From Leifsonia sp. Leaf336 (GTDB taxonomy: Bacteria; Actinomycetota; Actinomycetes; Actinomycetales; Microbacteriaceae): a stretch of 64,000 bases of DNA. The notes beneath the pieces were generated by a model. The model did not search any database, was not told the DNA's origin, and worked only from the letters and a program-made list of their open reading frames with translations. Below, in pieces: positions 52,059 through 60,807 of the stretch (the stretch's first letter is position 1; each line of letters begins with the position of its first letter). The position numbers and the translations under genes are program-made. The stretch is taken from positions 353,018 to 417,017 of the forward strand of contig NZ_LMOZ01000003.1 of assembly GCF_001423695.1 (NCBI RefSeq). Direction: 5' to 3'.

Positions 52059-53644
52059 CCGACCCTGCAGCCTCCCCCACCGCCGCGTCGCACGATGTCG
52101 TGATCGTCGGCGGCGGTCACAACGGCCTCACTGCCGCCGCCTATCTCGCCCAGGCCGGACGCAGCGTCATCCTGCTCGAGCGCCTCGACGACGTCGGCGG
52201 AGCAGCTGTCAGCGCCCAGGCGTTCCCGGGCGTGGAGGCTCGGCTCTCCCGCTACTCGTACCTGGTCAGCCTCCTCCCGCAGCGGATCATCGACGAGCTC
52301 GGCCTCGACATCCGCCTGGCCCGGCGACGCTACTCCTCTTACACCCCGGTCCCCGGCGACCCGGAGGGCGCGGGACTGCTGATCGACAACACCGACGCCG
52401 AGGCGACGGCGGCGTCCTTCGCCCGCATCGGGGCGGCCGACGACGCGGAGGCCTTCACCCGCTTCTACGAGTCGACGGGAGCCGTCGCCCGGGCACTCTG
52501 GCCGACGGTCACCGAGCCGCTGCTCACCCGCAGCGAGGCCAAAGCGCTCGTCGGCGACGACGAGCTGTGGGACGCCCTCATCGAGCGCCCGATCGGCGGG
52601 TTCATCGAGTCGCGACTCAGCGATGACCTCGTGCGCGGCGTCGCAGCGACCGACGCGCTCATCGGCACCTTCGCCAGCGTCTCCGATCCCGACCTCGCCC
52701 AGAACCGTTGCTTCCTCTATCACGTCATCGGCCAGGGCACCGGCGAGTGGGACGTCCCGGTGGGCGGCATGGGCTCCGTCACCGGAGAGCTCGCCCGCGT
52801 CGCCCGCGAGGCGGGTGCCCGTATCGTCACCGGTGCGGAGGTCACCTCGATCCGGCCCGACGGCTCCGTGTCGTACACCCGCAACGGCCACGAGCGCCGG
52901 GTGGAGGGGCGGCACGTCCTCGTGAACGTCGCGCCCGACGTCCTCGACACCCTCCTCGGCGAGCCCGCCGATCCTCCGCGTCCGCGCGCGGAGGGCGCCC
53001 AGGTCAAAGTCAACCTGCTCCTGAAGCGGTTGCCCCGCCTGCGCGACGCCTCGGTCGACCCGGCCGCGGCGTTCGGCGGCACCTTCCACATCAACGAGAC
53101 GTACACGCAGTTGGAGGCCGCCCACAACGGGATGCTTCGCGGCGTCATGCCGGAATTCCTCCCGTGCGAGATCTACTGCCACACGCTCGCCGACCCCAGC
53201 ATCCTCGACCCCGAGCTCGCCGAGAGCGGAGCCCAGACCATCACCGTCTTCGGCCTCCACACCCCGGATCGCTGGCTCACCGACGACAACAACGACGCCA
53301 CCCGGCAGCGCCTGCAGGACGCGGTGCTCGCCGCGCTGAACTCGGTGCTCGCCGAACCGGTGGAGAGCCTGCTGCTCACCGACGGCGACGGCAATCCGTG
53401 CATCGAGACCAAGACGACCCGCGACCTCGAGCAGGCGCTGAACATGCCGGGCGGCAACATCTTCCACGGCCCGCTGTCGTGGCCGTTCGCCGAGGACGGC
53501 GACGCCCTCGGCACTCCCGCCGAGCGGTGGGGCGTGGCCACCCGGCACGAGCGCATCCTGCTGTGCGGCTCCGGCGCGCGGCGCGGCGGAGCGGTGAGCG
53601 GACTCGGCGGCCACAACGCGGCGATGGCGGTCCTGGAGGACTGA
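52055..53644 (+). CDS. FAD-dependent oxidoreductase, phytoene desaturase/PYROXD2-like
   Basis: 529-residue flavoprotein with dinucleotide fold VVIVGGGHNGLTAAAYLAQAG near the N-terminus, ERLDDVGGAA binding the ribose, and the C-terminal GSGARRGGAVSGLGGHNAA motif of the carotenoid desaturase/PYROXD2-like family. Its reaction is unknown; no carotenoid genes are nearby. Start overlaps the LysR stop (ATGA), which implies co-expression with the regulator and maybe a link to proline metabolism. Confidence 0.82.
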   Translation: MTDPAASPTAASHDVVIVGGGHNGLTAAAYLAQAGRSVILLERLDDVGGAAVSAQAFPGVEARLSRYSYLVSLLPQRIIDELGLDIRLARRRYSSYTPVPGDPEGAGLLIDNTDAEATAASFARIGAADDAEAFTRFYESTGAVARALWPTVTEPLLTRSEAKALVGDDELWDALIERPIGGFIESRLSDDLVRGVAATDALIGTFASVSDPDLAQNRCFLYHVIGQGTGEWDVPVGGMGSVTGELARVAREAGARIVTGAEVTSIRPDGSVSYTRNGHERRVEGRHVLVNVAPDVLDTLLGEPADPPRPRAEGAQVKVNLLLKRLPRLRDASVDPAAAFGGTFHINETYTQLEAAHNGMLRGVMPEFLPCEIYCHTLADPSILDPELAESGAQTITVFGLHTPDRWLTDDNNDATRQRLQDAVLAALNSVLAEPVESLLLTDGDGNPCIETKTTRDLEQALNMPGGNIFHGPLSWPFAEDGDALGTPAERWGVATRHERILLCGSGARRGGAVSGLGGHNAAMAVLED

Positions 53645-53737
53645 GAGGACTCGCACGCGACTCCCGCACGGCCCTCTGCCTTTATCGGAGGAGGGTGACT
53701 ATGGTGAGGAGCAGGAGGAGCTCCTGAGGAGGTCACC

Positions 53738-54292
53738 ATGCTGCCGCAGCCGACAGGACGTCTGGTTCGCAAGGAAGACGGGGTCTATGTGGTCCTCGAC
53801 CGCATCTTCAAGGCGCCGATCGAGGAGGTGTGGTCGTACTTCGCGAGATCTCCGCGACTCGCCCAGTGGATCGGTGAGTACACCGGCACCGGGTCGACCG
53901 GAGCGGTCAAGTTCCGCATGAACGCGGAGGGCGACGGTGCGGAGTGGCAGAACGTGACGGTGATGCTGTGCGAGTCGCCGCACCGCCTCCACGTCGACGT
54001 CGGCGAGGCGCCCGACTCGCTCGTGATGTTCGTCCATCTGACGGAGGCGAGCGGTCACACGACCGTCACCTTCGGGCAGCGGCTGCGGGCGATCGCGAAC
54101 TCGGCCGACTACTGCATCGGCTGGGACTACTACCTCGACCGGCTCGTCGCCGCTCACGACGGCAAGCGGATGCCGAACTGGGACGACTACTACCCGTCGA
54201 TGCGCGACCACTACGAGACGCTCTGCCGGGAGCTGGACCACGACCTGCGGCTCGAGCACGCCACGGCGCAGCGGAACGGCACGACCGGCTGA
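53738..54292 (+). CDS. SRPBCC/AHSA1-family protein
   Basis: 184-residue START-like (AHSA1) protein: VLDRIFKAPIEEVWSYF at the N-terminus and the long C-terminal helix with IGWDYYLDRLVAAHDG are typical. Family members bind hydrophobic ligands or modulate partners; no function can be given. Good GAGGAGG ribosome site. It converges with the glycosylase gene at a hairpin. Confidence 0.8.
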   Translation: MLPQPTGRLVRKEDGVYVVLDRIFKAPIEEVWSYFARSPRLAQWIGEYTGTGSTGAVKFRMNAEGDGAEWQNVTVMLCESPHRLHVDVGEAPDSLVMFVHLTEASGHTTVTFGQRLRAIANSADYCIGWDYYLDRLVAAHDGKRMPNWDDYYPSMRDHYETLCRELDHDLRLEHATAQRNGTTG

Positions 54293-54305
54293 GCCTCGCA
54301 CGGTC

Positions 54306-54337
54306 GGCACTGATCAGCGCCGGCGCGGATCAGTGCC
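54306..54337. terminator. Hairpin between convergent SRPBCC and AlkA-like genes
   Basis: GGCACTGATC (54306-54315) and GATCAGTGCC (54328-54337) pair perfectly over 10 bp with a 12-base GC-rich loop. The right arm overlaps the last codons of the glycosylase gene. Probably a bidirectional terminator. Confidence 0.65.
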
Positions 54338-55283
54338 AGCGGTGGTCCTGAAGGGCGACCCGCGGCCCTCTGCGCTGGAACCGGAAGCCGCTCGCGAGGA
54401 TCAGCCGCACCACCCGTTGACGGTCGCCCCGCCAGGGTTCGAGAAGTTCGAGCATCCCGTCGTCGTCGACACGGGAGCCGGTGAGTGCCTCGCCGACCTG
54501 GTGGGCCAGATGGTAGTCGCCGACGCTGACCAGGTCGGGGTGGCCGTGCGACCGCTGCAGCGTCTCGGCTACTGTCCACTGGCCGATGCCGGGGATGGTG
54601 CGCATCGCGCTCTCGGCGTCGTCGAGGGAGGCGGCGGCTCCGATCGCCCGCTCCAGTGAAGGCGCCACGGCGAGCACCGCCTGGATCGCACGGGCACGCC
54701 GCGGATCGACGCCCGCACGGTGCCAGTCCCAGGAGGGGATGCCCCGCCACTGCTGGAGCGTCGGGACCACGCGGAGTCCCTCCGGCACCGGCCCTGGCGC
54801 GGGCTCGCCGTACCAGCGCAGGAGGCGCGCCCACGACCGGTAGGCCTCCAGACTCGTCACGCGCTGCTCGATGATCGCCGGCAGGAGGGCCTCCAGGACG
54901 AGGCCCGTGCGCATGAGGCGGAGTCCCGGGTTGCGGTGCAGGCTCTCGCGCAGCAGCGGATGCGACCGCACGTCGAGACCCGACCAGTCGTCGTCTTTGC
55001 CCAGCAGGCCGGGAACGGCGTCGATCGCCCAGTGCGCGCCGGGGCCCCAGGCGGCGGCTCGGATGCCGCCGTCGGCCGAGGCGCGGAGGATCCGGAGGGT
55101 CGCAGGACCCTCGGGGGTGCGCCAGGTGCGCCACATCCCCTGCAGGTCCCACGCGGTGGTCGGGTCGTACGGCCCGCGTCCGAGCTGGCCGATCGTGCCC
55201 GGCACGTCGAGTGCGCCCGCCGGACGGTAGACGGTCTCCACAGCGCGCCCGGAGCGGGCGTCGGCGGGGAGCACGGCGGTCAT
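54330..55283 (-). CDS. DNA-3-methyladenine glycosylase II-like (AlkA family)
   Basis: 317-residue HhH-GPD DNA glycosylase. The helix-hairpin-helix is IPGIGQWTVAET at 230-241, followed by the catalytic aspartate D256 in VSVGDYHL. It would remove alkylated bases to start base-excision repair. The N-terminal AlkA-like beta domain is present (about 1-110). No iron-sulfur cluster cysteines are seen, as expected for this family. Confidence 0.87.
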   Translation of the reverse strand: MTAVLPADARSGRAVETVYRPAGALDVPGTIGQLGRGPYDPTTAWDLQGMWRTWRTPEGPATLRILRASADGGIRAAAWGPGAHWAIDAVPGLLGKDDDWSGLDVRSHPLLRESLHRNPGLRLMRTGLVLEALLPAIIEQRVTSLEAYRSWARLLRWYGEPAPGPVPEGLRVVPTLQQWRGIPSWDWHRAGVDPRRARAIQAVLAVAPSLERAIGAAASLDDAESAMRTIPGIGQWTVAETLQRSHGHPDLVSVGDYHLAHQVGEALTGSRVDDDGMLELLEPWRGDRQRVVRLILASGFRFQRRGPRVALQDHRWH

Positions 55284-55342
55284 GAACGGAATGGTACGTC
55301 ACACGGCTGACCACTGTCGGTGGTCTCCCCTACGTTCTCCCC

Positions 55343-56713
55343 ATGGGAATCGATATCGAAAGCGATGCCCTCGCGCGCCTGCGCGAGCGCGTCCAGGGAA
55401 CCGTCTACGTCCGCGGCGATGAGGGGCTCGCCGCCGAAGTCGCCTGCTTCAATCCGGCGATCCAACACGATCCAGACGTCGTGGTCGCCGTCGCGAGCGA
55501 GGGCGACGTCGCCGAGGCCGTGCGCTTCGCGCGCGAACACGCGCTTCCGGTGCGCGTCCAGGCCACCGGGCACGGGTCGGAGGCGTCGATCGTCGGAGGG
55601 CTCATCGTGTCGACGCGCGCGCTCGACGCCATCGAGATCGACGCGCCGGCCCGCCTCGTCCGAGTGGGAGCCGGCGTGCGCTGGGCGCCCGTCATCGCCC
55701 GTGCGGCCGAGCACGATCTCGCCCCGATCACCGGGTCCTCCACGAGCGTCGGGGCAGTCGGTTACACCCTCGGTGGAGGCCTCGGGCCGCTCGCGCGCAC
55801 GCACGGGTTCACCGCCGACTGGGTCCGCGGGTTCCGGGTCGTGACCGCTCAGGGCGACATCGTCGCCGCCGATGCGAACTCGCATCCCGAGCTGTTCTGG
55901 GCGCTGCGCGGAGGCAAGGGCGGTCTCGGCATCGTCACCGAGATGACGCTCGAGCTGGTGCCGCTAACCACGCTCTACGCCGGCAGCGTCTTCTTCGAGG
56001 GCGACGCCATCGAGCCCGCGTTCCGTGCCTGGGTCGACTGGGCGGCCGGGCTGGGCGAAGAGGCGACGACGTCCGTCGTGCTGCTGCGCGTGCCCGACGT
56101 CGACGGCCCTCCGCCGCCGCTGCGCGGCCGCACGGTGCTCAGCGTCCGGTTCGCCTATCCGGGCGACAGCGCCACAGGCGAGCGCCTGTTCGCACCCATC
56201 CGGGAGGCCGCACCCGTCTTCCTCGACGCCGTGGCGGAGATCCCGACGACCGCGGTCGCGAGCATCCATAACGATCCAGAGCAGGGATCGCCGTCGTGGA
56301 TCCGCGGTTTCATGCTCGACGACTTCGACGCCGCCGACGGCGACGCGCTGCTGGAGGTCGCCGGCCCACGCGTCGAGAGCCCGTTCCTGGCCCTCGAGAT
56401 CCGGCAGCTGGGCGGAGCCGCTCGCCGCGACACGGCAGACGGCACCGCGGTCGGTGGGCGTGACAGCGGCTACACGCTGAGCGCGATCGCCGCCGATCCG
56501 GCGACGTTCGAGAGCGCCGCGCCGGCAGCGGCGGAGGCGCTCGCCCGCGCTCTGCGGCACCGCGTCTCGGCGATCACGAACGTCAACTGGTCAGCCGACC
56601 TCAGCGATCCGACCACGTTCGAGAGCGCGTGGCCGCCCGCGGTGCACGCCAGGCTCACCGACGTGCGCGCCTCCTACGACCCCGATCGGGTCTTCGCGTT
56701 CGGGCCGAGCTGA
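55343..56713 (+). CDS. FAD-linked oxidoreductase, berberine-bridge-enzyme-like
   Basis: 456-residue VAO/BBE-type flavoenzyme. H77 in QATGHGSEAS is the expected covalent FAD attachment; the second attachment Cys of bicovalent enzymes is replaced by S133 in GSSTSVGAVG, so flavin is probably singly linked. The C-terminal BBE segment with NVNWSADLSD and SYDPDRVFAFGPS is present. Such enzymes oxidise sugars or secondary metabolites; the substrate is unknown. It stands alone between the glycosylase and thioesterase genes. Confidence 0.83.
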   Translation: MGIDIESDALARLRERVQGTVYVRGDEGLAAEVACFNPAIQHDPDVVVAVASEGDVAEAVRFAREHALPVRVQATGHGSEASIVGGLIVSTRALDAIEIDAPARLVRVGAGVRWAPVIARAAEHDLAPITGSSTSVGAVGYTLGGGLGPLARTHGFTADWVRGFRVVTAQGDIVAADANSHPELFWALRGGKGGLGIVTEMTLELVPLTTLYAGSVFFEGDAIEPAFRAWVDWAAGLGEEATTSVVLLRVPDVDGPPPPLRGRTVLSVRFAYPGDSATGERLFAPIREAAPVFLDAVAEIPTTAVASIHNDPEQGSPSWIRGFMLDDFDAADGDALLEVAGPRVESPFLALEIRQLGGAARRDTADGTAVGGRDSGYTLSAIAADPATFESAAPAAAEALARALRHRVSAITNVNWSADLSDPTTFESAWPPAVHARLTDVRASYDPDRVFAFGPS

Positions 56714-56743
56714 GCCTTCACCGGCCGGTGCGTGCGGACGCCG

Positions 56744-57289
56744 TCACTCGCTCCAGACGCTCGGGGCCTCCGCGCGCGTCGAGGGCAGGGCGGCGTCCGC
56801 TCCCCATTCCACGAGCCAGTCCGGCACCGTGACGTCGGTCGGTGCCGGACCGACCGCGTCGAGCAGCTCGGTGATCGAGACGACCCCGCCCGACCTCTTC
56901 AGGAAGCGGCCGCGGATGAAGGCCTGCGTGTAGATCTCACCGTCCACGGTGAACCTCTGCTCCACGTAGACGGCCTTCTCGTCGAAGCCGAGGATGCGCG
57001 ACTCCACCACAAACGGCTGCCACAGCTCCAGCGACTTGCGGAACGAGATCGTCTCCGACGCGACGACGGGATACCAGCCGCGCTTCTCGAAGACCGCCCA
57101 GACCCCGTTCCTGCGAAGCAGGTCGAAGCGCCCGATGTCGGCGATCGACAGATAGACCCCATTGTTCATGTGCTTGAGGATGTCGAGGTCCGTGGGCAGC
57201 ACCCGGAAGCGGGTCCGTGCCACGTCCCAGTGATCGAGCCGCGGACCGAAGCGGGAGAGGAACGCGTGGAGCATCGTCCGGAAGATCAT
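56744..57289 (-). CDS. Acyl-CoA thioesterase-like hot-dog protein
   Basis: 181-residue hot-dog-fold protein of the 4HBT-like/THEM6 type, with PTDLDILKHMNNGVYLSIAD where the catalytic Asp is expected. It should hydrolyse an acyl-CoA or acyl-ACP; the acyl chain is unknown. The start is uncertain (ATG 57289 or GTG 57295), and no good ribosome site is seen. It is divergent from the LysM lipoprotein. Confidence 0.78.
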   Translation of the reverse strand: MIFRTMLHAFLSRFGPRLDHWDVARTRFRVLPTDLDILKHMNNGVYLSIADIGRFDLLRRNGVWAVFEKRGWYPVVASETISFRKSLELWQPFVVESRILGFDEKAVYVEQRFTVDGEIYTQAFIRGRFLKRSGGVVSITELLDAVGPAPTDVTVPDWLVEWGADAALPSTRAEAPSVWSE

Positions 57290-57381
57290 GTGCACGCGGT
57301 CATGCTAGTGATGCGCCAATGCGATCTCATCTTCATTGTCGACGGCCTCCAACCCCGCTAGGGTGCTTCGAGGGGGAAATC

Positions 57382-58296
57382 GTGTCGTTTCGAACAAACC
57401 ACGGTCGGAGTCGACTGTCGGGTCAGTCCGCACGCGCGCGGAGGGGTGCAGCCGCGCTGGTCGCTGCGGCGGCCGTCGTATCGCTGCTCGCCGGGTGCGC
57501 ACTCTTCGGTGGAGGCGCGAAACCGAGCGCATCGGCGACGCATACCGCGTCGCCGAAGCCCACGAGCACGCCACGGAGCCAGAGCCGAAGTCTTGCGACC
57601 AGCACTCCGATTCCGACGAGCACGCCGGTTCCCGCACCGACGCTCACTCCCGTTCCGCAGGGAACCGTCGTGGCCGAGGGCAATGTGGCCTCGCCCCTGG
57701 GCAGCATCCACTTCCATTACCGGATGGTCGCGAACGGCAACAACACGTACTCCGCCCAGTACTCGAACTTCACCTCGACGGTTCCCGTGCCCGTGTCGGT
57801 CACGCTCATCGACATCCCGCCGCGCGTCGGCGACGGACTGACCTACCACGGCGTGGGCGATCAGCTCCTCGGCGGCCCGACCTCGTCGGCGCAATCGGCG
57901 ACGGCCCTCGTCAACGACGGCCAACCGTCCTACCTGACATCCCTGGTGACGTACTCGTCGGCCGCGTCGTTCGACGGTGTGCCGCAGGAGCTCGGCCCGA
58001 ACAAGGTACTAGCGGTCAACACGATCCGCTGGTCGGTGCCGGTGCGGCCGTCGAACGTGCATCCGGTCGACGGCGGAGCCCGCCCGAGCGCCGCGGGAAG
58101 CGTCACGGCCACGACCGCGAGCGGCGCGCCCCGGAGCTACGAGGTCGCCGAGGGCGACACGACGACCGCCGTGGCGGACCGCTTCGGCATCCCGGTCGAG
58201 TGGCTGCTCTGGCTCAACCCGGACCTCCCGGGAGGCGCCGGAAGCCAGTACCTCTACGCGTCGACGAAGCTGAACCTCGACCCAGACAGCCTCTAG
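57382..58296 (+). CDS. LysM-domain lipoprotein
   Basis: 304-residue exported lipoprotein: basic N-terminus, hydrophobic stretch and lipobox LAGC ending at C39, then a Ser/Thr/Pro linker (about 45-92), an unrecognised beta-rich central domain (about 95-225) and a C-terminal LysM-like module (SYEVAEGDTTTAVADRFGI onward) likely to bind peptidoglycan. GTG start behind AGGGGG. It is probably a cell-wall-associated surface protein. It converges with menD. Confidence 0.82.
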   Translation: MSFRTNHGRSRLSGQSARARRGAAALVAAAAVVSLLAGCALFGGGAKPSASATHTASPKPTSTPRSQSRSLATSTPIPTSTPVPAPTLTPVPQGTVVAEGNVASPLGSIHFHYRMVANGNNTYSAQYSNFTSTVPVPVSVTLIDIPPRVGDGLTYHGVGDQLLGGPTSSAQSATALVNDGQPSYLTSLVTYSSAASFDGVPQELGPNKVLAVNTIRWSVPVRPSNVHPVDGGARPSAAGSVTATTASGAPRSYEVAEGDTTTAVADRFGIPVEWLLWLNPDLPGGAGSQYLYASTKLNLDPDSL

Positions 58297-58310
58297 CGAG
58301 CGGCGCCGAC

Positions 58311-60110
58311 TCAGCGCGGCAGCGGAACCTCGAGGATGCTCGGCCCGGGAGGCGGGGCGGAGAGCGCCTGATCCAGCTCGCCCTTCGTGCGCGCCACGCG
58401 GTGCTCCCATCCGTAGGCGCGGGCGAGGGCTGCCAGGTCCACCGAATGCGGCGTGTACAGCACCCGGTCGAACGCTTCGGCCGGCGCGGTCGCCGCGACT
58501 TCGAGACCGTCGAAGATGGTCCCGCCGCCGTCGTTTCCGACGACGACTTGCAGGTGTGGCCGCTCCTCCCCGGCACCGCCGAGCAGGGCGCCGACATCGT
58601 GCAGCAATGCGAGGTCGCCGAGGAGCACCCTGGTGACTCCGGAGGCGCCACCCTCCGCTCGCGCGCGGGCCGCGCTGGCGAGCGCTATCCCGGTCGCGGA
58701 AGCGATCGTGCCGTCGATACCCGCGAGCCCGCGATTGGAGTGGACCACGATCTTCTTGCCGGGCACCAGCCTGTCGGCGTCTCGGATCAGCCGGGAGGCA
58801 CCGAAGACCAGGCGGTCGTGCGGCCAGGTGTACCGCCAGAGCGCTTCGGCCAGCAGCGGACGCGTGATCGGTGCCCGCACGGCCGCGAGCTCCGCCCGGG
58901 CGAACGCCAGGGCGTCGGACGGCTGGTACGAACGCGCCTTCTGCACATCGGGGGCGGTGGAGGCCGGGTCGGCCGAGCGCTCGGCGTCCTCGGTGAGCCT
59001 TCGGCTCGCGAACACCCAGCTGCCCACCCACGAACGCACCTCGGGGCTGCGGAGGTCGACCTCCGCGGGCGGCTTAGCTCCACCCACGACGCGTGCTCGA
59101 TGCCCGGGGTTGTACGCTTCGGCGCCGGTCGGGGCGACGACGATCACCTCGACGTCCGCTCGCTGCAGGAGCGCCGGGACCTCCCGGCTGAGCGTGGGAT
59201 GTCCGAACACGATCGCTCGCTCGACTCGATCGCCGAAGGCCTCTTCGCGCAGCAGTTCGCGGTAGGCGACCACCAGTTCCGGCCCGAATCGGGAGCCGCT
59301 GGACACCTCGGCGAGCAGCGGGTAACCGCCCGTCCGCGCGAGGTCGGCCGCCGCGGGGCCCGCGTCGGCCCCGGCGACGACCACCGTCAGAGGCCCGTCC
59401 TCCAGCTCGATGACCGGCCGCCCCAGCGCCTCCGGACCAGCGACCCTGGGCAGTTCGCCCCGCTCGAGGCCGGTGATTGGAGGCACGGCGACCGAGAGGG
59501 GTTCACGGAACGCGACATTGAGGTGAACCGGGCCGGGGTCGGCCGTGGCGGCTCCGACGGCCTCCGCGACCGCGGCGTGCGCGATGGAACGGGCGGCGTC
59601 CTGCTCGTCGGCGGCGCCGACCGGAGCGGGGATGTCGCGCGTCGATCGCACGACGGTCCCGTATAGGCCGTCCTGCCGGGTCGTCTGGTTGGCCCGGATG
59701 CCACGCAGCTCGTCCGGGCGGTCGGCTGTGACGACGATCATCGGGATGCCGGCCTCGTGCGCCTCCAGAACGGCGGGGTGCAGATTGGCGGTCGCCGTCC
59801 CGCTGGTCGTGACGATGACGGTGGGCGCGCCGGTCTCGCAGGTGAGCCCGAGCGCCAGGAAGCCGCCGACCCGCTCATCGATGCGGACGTGGAGTCGGGC
59901 GGCTCCTGCGCGCTCCAGCTCGGCCGCGGCGAGCGCGAGCGCCTGCGATCGAGAGCCGGGGCTCACCACGATGTCGGCGACGCCGGCCTCCACGAAGCCC
60001 GCCAGGAGGGCGAGCGCGTAGTCGGTCGCCGGGCTGTCCACGCGGGGCAGCCGTCCGGGTGTCCCGGCTCCGAGGTCCGCGGGCTCTTCCGAGACCCGCG
60101 GGTCACCCAT
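58311..60110 (-). CDS. menD: 2-succinyl-5-enolpyruvyl-6-hydroxy-3-cyclohexene-1-carboxylate synthase
   Basis: 599-residue ThDP enzyme of menaquinone synthesis, joining isochorismate and 2-oxoglutarate. The activating Glu lies in HVRIDERVGGF; the ThDP-Mg motif is GDLALLHDVGALL followed by NDGGGTIFDGL. The ATG 60110 lies eight bases inside the upstream PLDc_N-like gene and gives the expected start before the SPATDYALALL segment. It is the most downstream of the men genes on this strand. Confidence 0.93.
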   Translation of the reverse strand: MGDPRVSEEPADLGAGTPGRLPRVDSPATDYALALLAGFVEAGVADIVVSPGSRSQALALAAAELERAGAARLHVRIDERVGGFLALGLTCETGAPTVIVTTSGTATANLHPAVLEAHEAGIPMIVVTADRPDELRGIRANQTTRQDGLYGTVVRSTRDIPAPVGAADEQDAARSIAHAAVAEAVGAATADPGPVHLNVAFREPLSVAVPPITGLERGELPRVAGPEALGRPVIELEDGPLTVVVAGADAGPAAADLARTGGYPLLAEVSSGSRFGPELVVAYRELLREEAFGDRVERAIVFGHPTLSREVPALLQRADVEVIVVAPTGAEAYNPGHRARVVGGAKPPAEVDLRSPEVRSWVGSWVFASRRLTEDAERSADPASTAPDVQKARSYQPSDALAFARAELAAVRAPITRPLLAEALWRYTWPHDRLVFGASRLIRDADRLVPGKKIVVHSNRGLAGIDGTIASATGIALASAARARAEGGASGVTRVLLGDLALLHDVGALLGGAGEERPHLQVVVGNDGGGTIFDGLEVAATAPAEAFDRVLYTPHSVDLAALARAYGWEHRVARTKGELDQALSAPPPGPSILEVPLPR

Positions 60111-60459
60111 CCCGTCGGCCGGTCTGGTCGTCCGGACCGTTGTCGTCGAGTTCGGCGAGCTCCTTCTCGAGCCGCTTGATGCGCTCTTCCTGATCGTGGT
60201 CGATCCGCAGCTTTCCGAGGAACTCGAGGTCGTCGTCCGGCGCGGGGACGCGTCGGGCGGACTCGCCTCTGTTGCGCCGGCCGCGGCCGACCAGGAACCA
60301 GAGGACGCCGCCGATGATCGGGAACAGGATGATGATGAGCAGCCACACGGGCTTGGGTAGGCCACGCACCCGGGAACGGTCGAAGAGGGCGCAGTCTGCC
60401 ACCGAATAGATGTAGAAAACCGCGGCTGCGACGCCGAGGACTATCCAGAGGCGAACCAT
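60103..60459 (-). CDS. PLDc_N-domain small membrane protein
   Basis: 118-residue protein with two membrane helices (about 3-24 and 38-59), a central DCALFDRSRVRGLPK and WLLIIILFPIIGGVLWFLVG as in the PLDc_N/phospholipase D nuclease N-terminal family, then a charged, probably coiled-coil tail. No catalytic HKD motif, so it is not a phospholipase. It overlaps menD by eight bases and is therefore co-transcribed with it; function unknown. Confidence 0.83.
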   Translation of the reverse strand: MVRLWIVLGVAAAVFYIYSVADCALFDRSRVRGLPKPVWLLIIILFPIIGGVLWFLVGRGRRNRGESARRVPAPDDDLEFLGKLRIDHDQEERIKRLEKELAELDDNGPDDQTGRRDG

Positions 60460-60501
60460 GGCTACATCGTAACTCTCAGAGAGCGTGCCTAAGCTGGGAG
60501 G

Positions 60502-60807
60502 GTGAAGCGGATTCCCTCTTGGTTGACCTACACCGTGCTGCGCCTGGTGGTGTTCGTCGTGCCGCTGATCGTCCTTCTCGTGATCGGCATCGTCTGGTGG
60601 GCAGCGGTCATCGCCGCCGCCCTGATCGGACTCTGCCTGTCGTACATCCTGCTCAGCAAGCCGCGCAACGCGGTCTCGTCAGACCTGTACGCTGCGCGTC
60701 ACCGGGACAAGCCGGCCCCGTCGCCCGACGATGACGAAGACGCCGCGATCGACGCGGCGCAGTCCGACGCCGATCAGGGCGGAACCGCCTCCGGTCAGAA
60801 GGCGTAG
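60502..60807 (+). CDS. DUF4229 membrane protein
   Basis: 101-residue actinobacterial small membrane protein with two helices (about 8-30 and 32-51) and an acidic hydrophilic C-terminal tail. The start is GTG behind GGGAG. It is divergent from the PLDc_N gene and its last 13 bp overlap the convergent menA gene. DUF4229 proteins often accompany men genes in actinobacteria; no function is known. Confidence 0.8.
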   Translation: MKRIPSWLTYTVLRLVVFVVPLIVLLVIGIVWWAAVIAAALIGLCLSYILLSKPRNAVSSDLYAARHRDKPAPSPDDDEDAAIDAAQSDADQGGTASGQKA

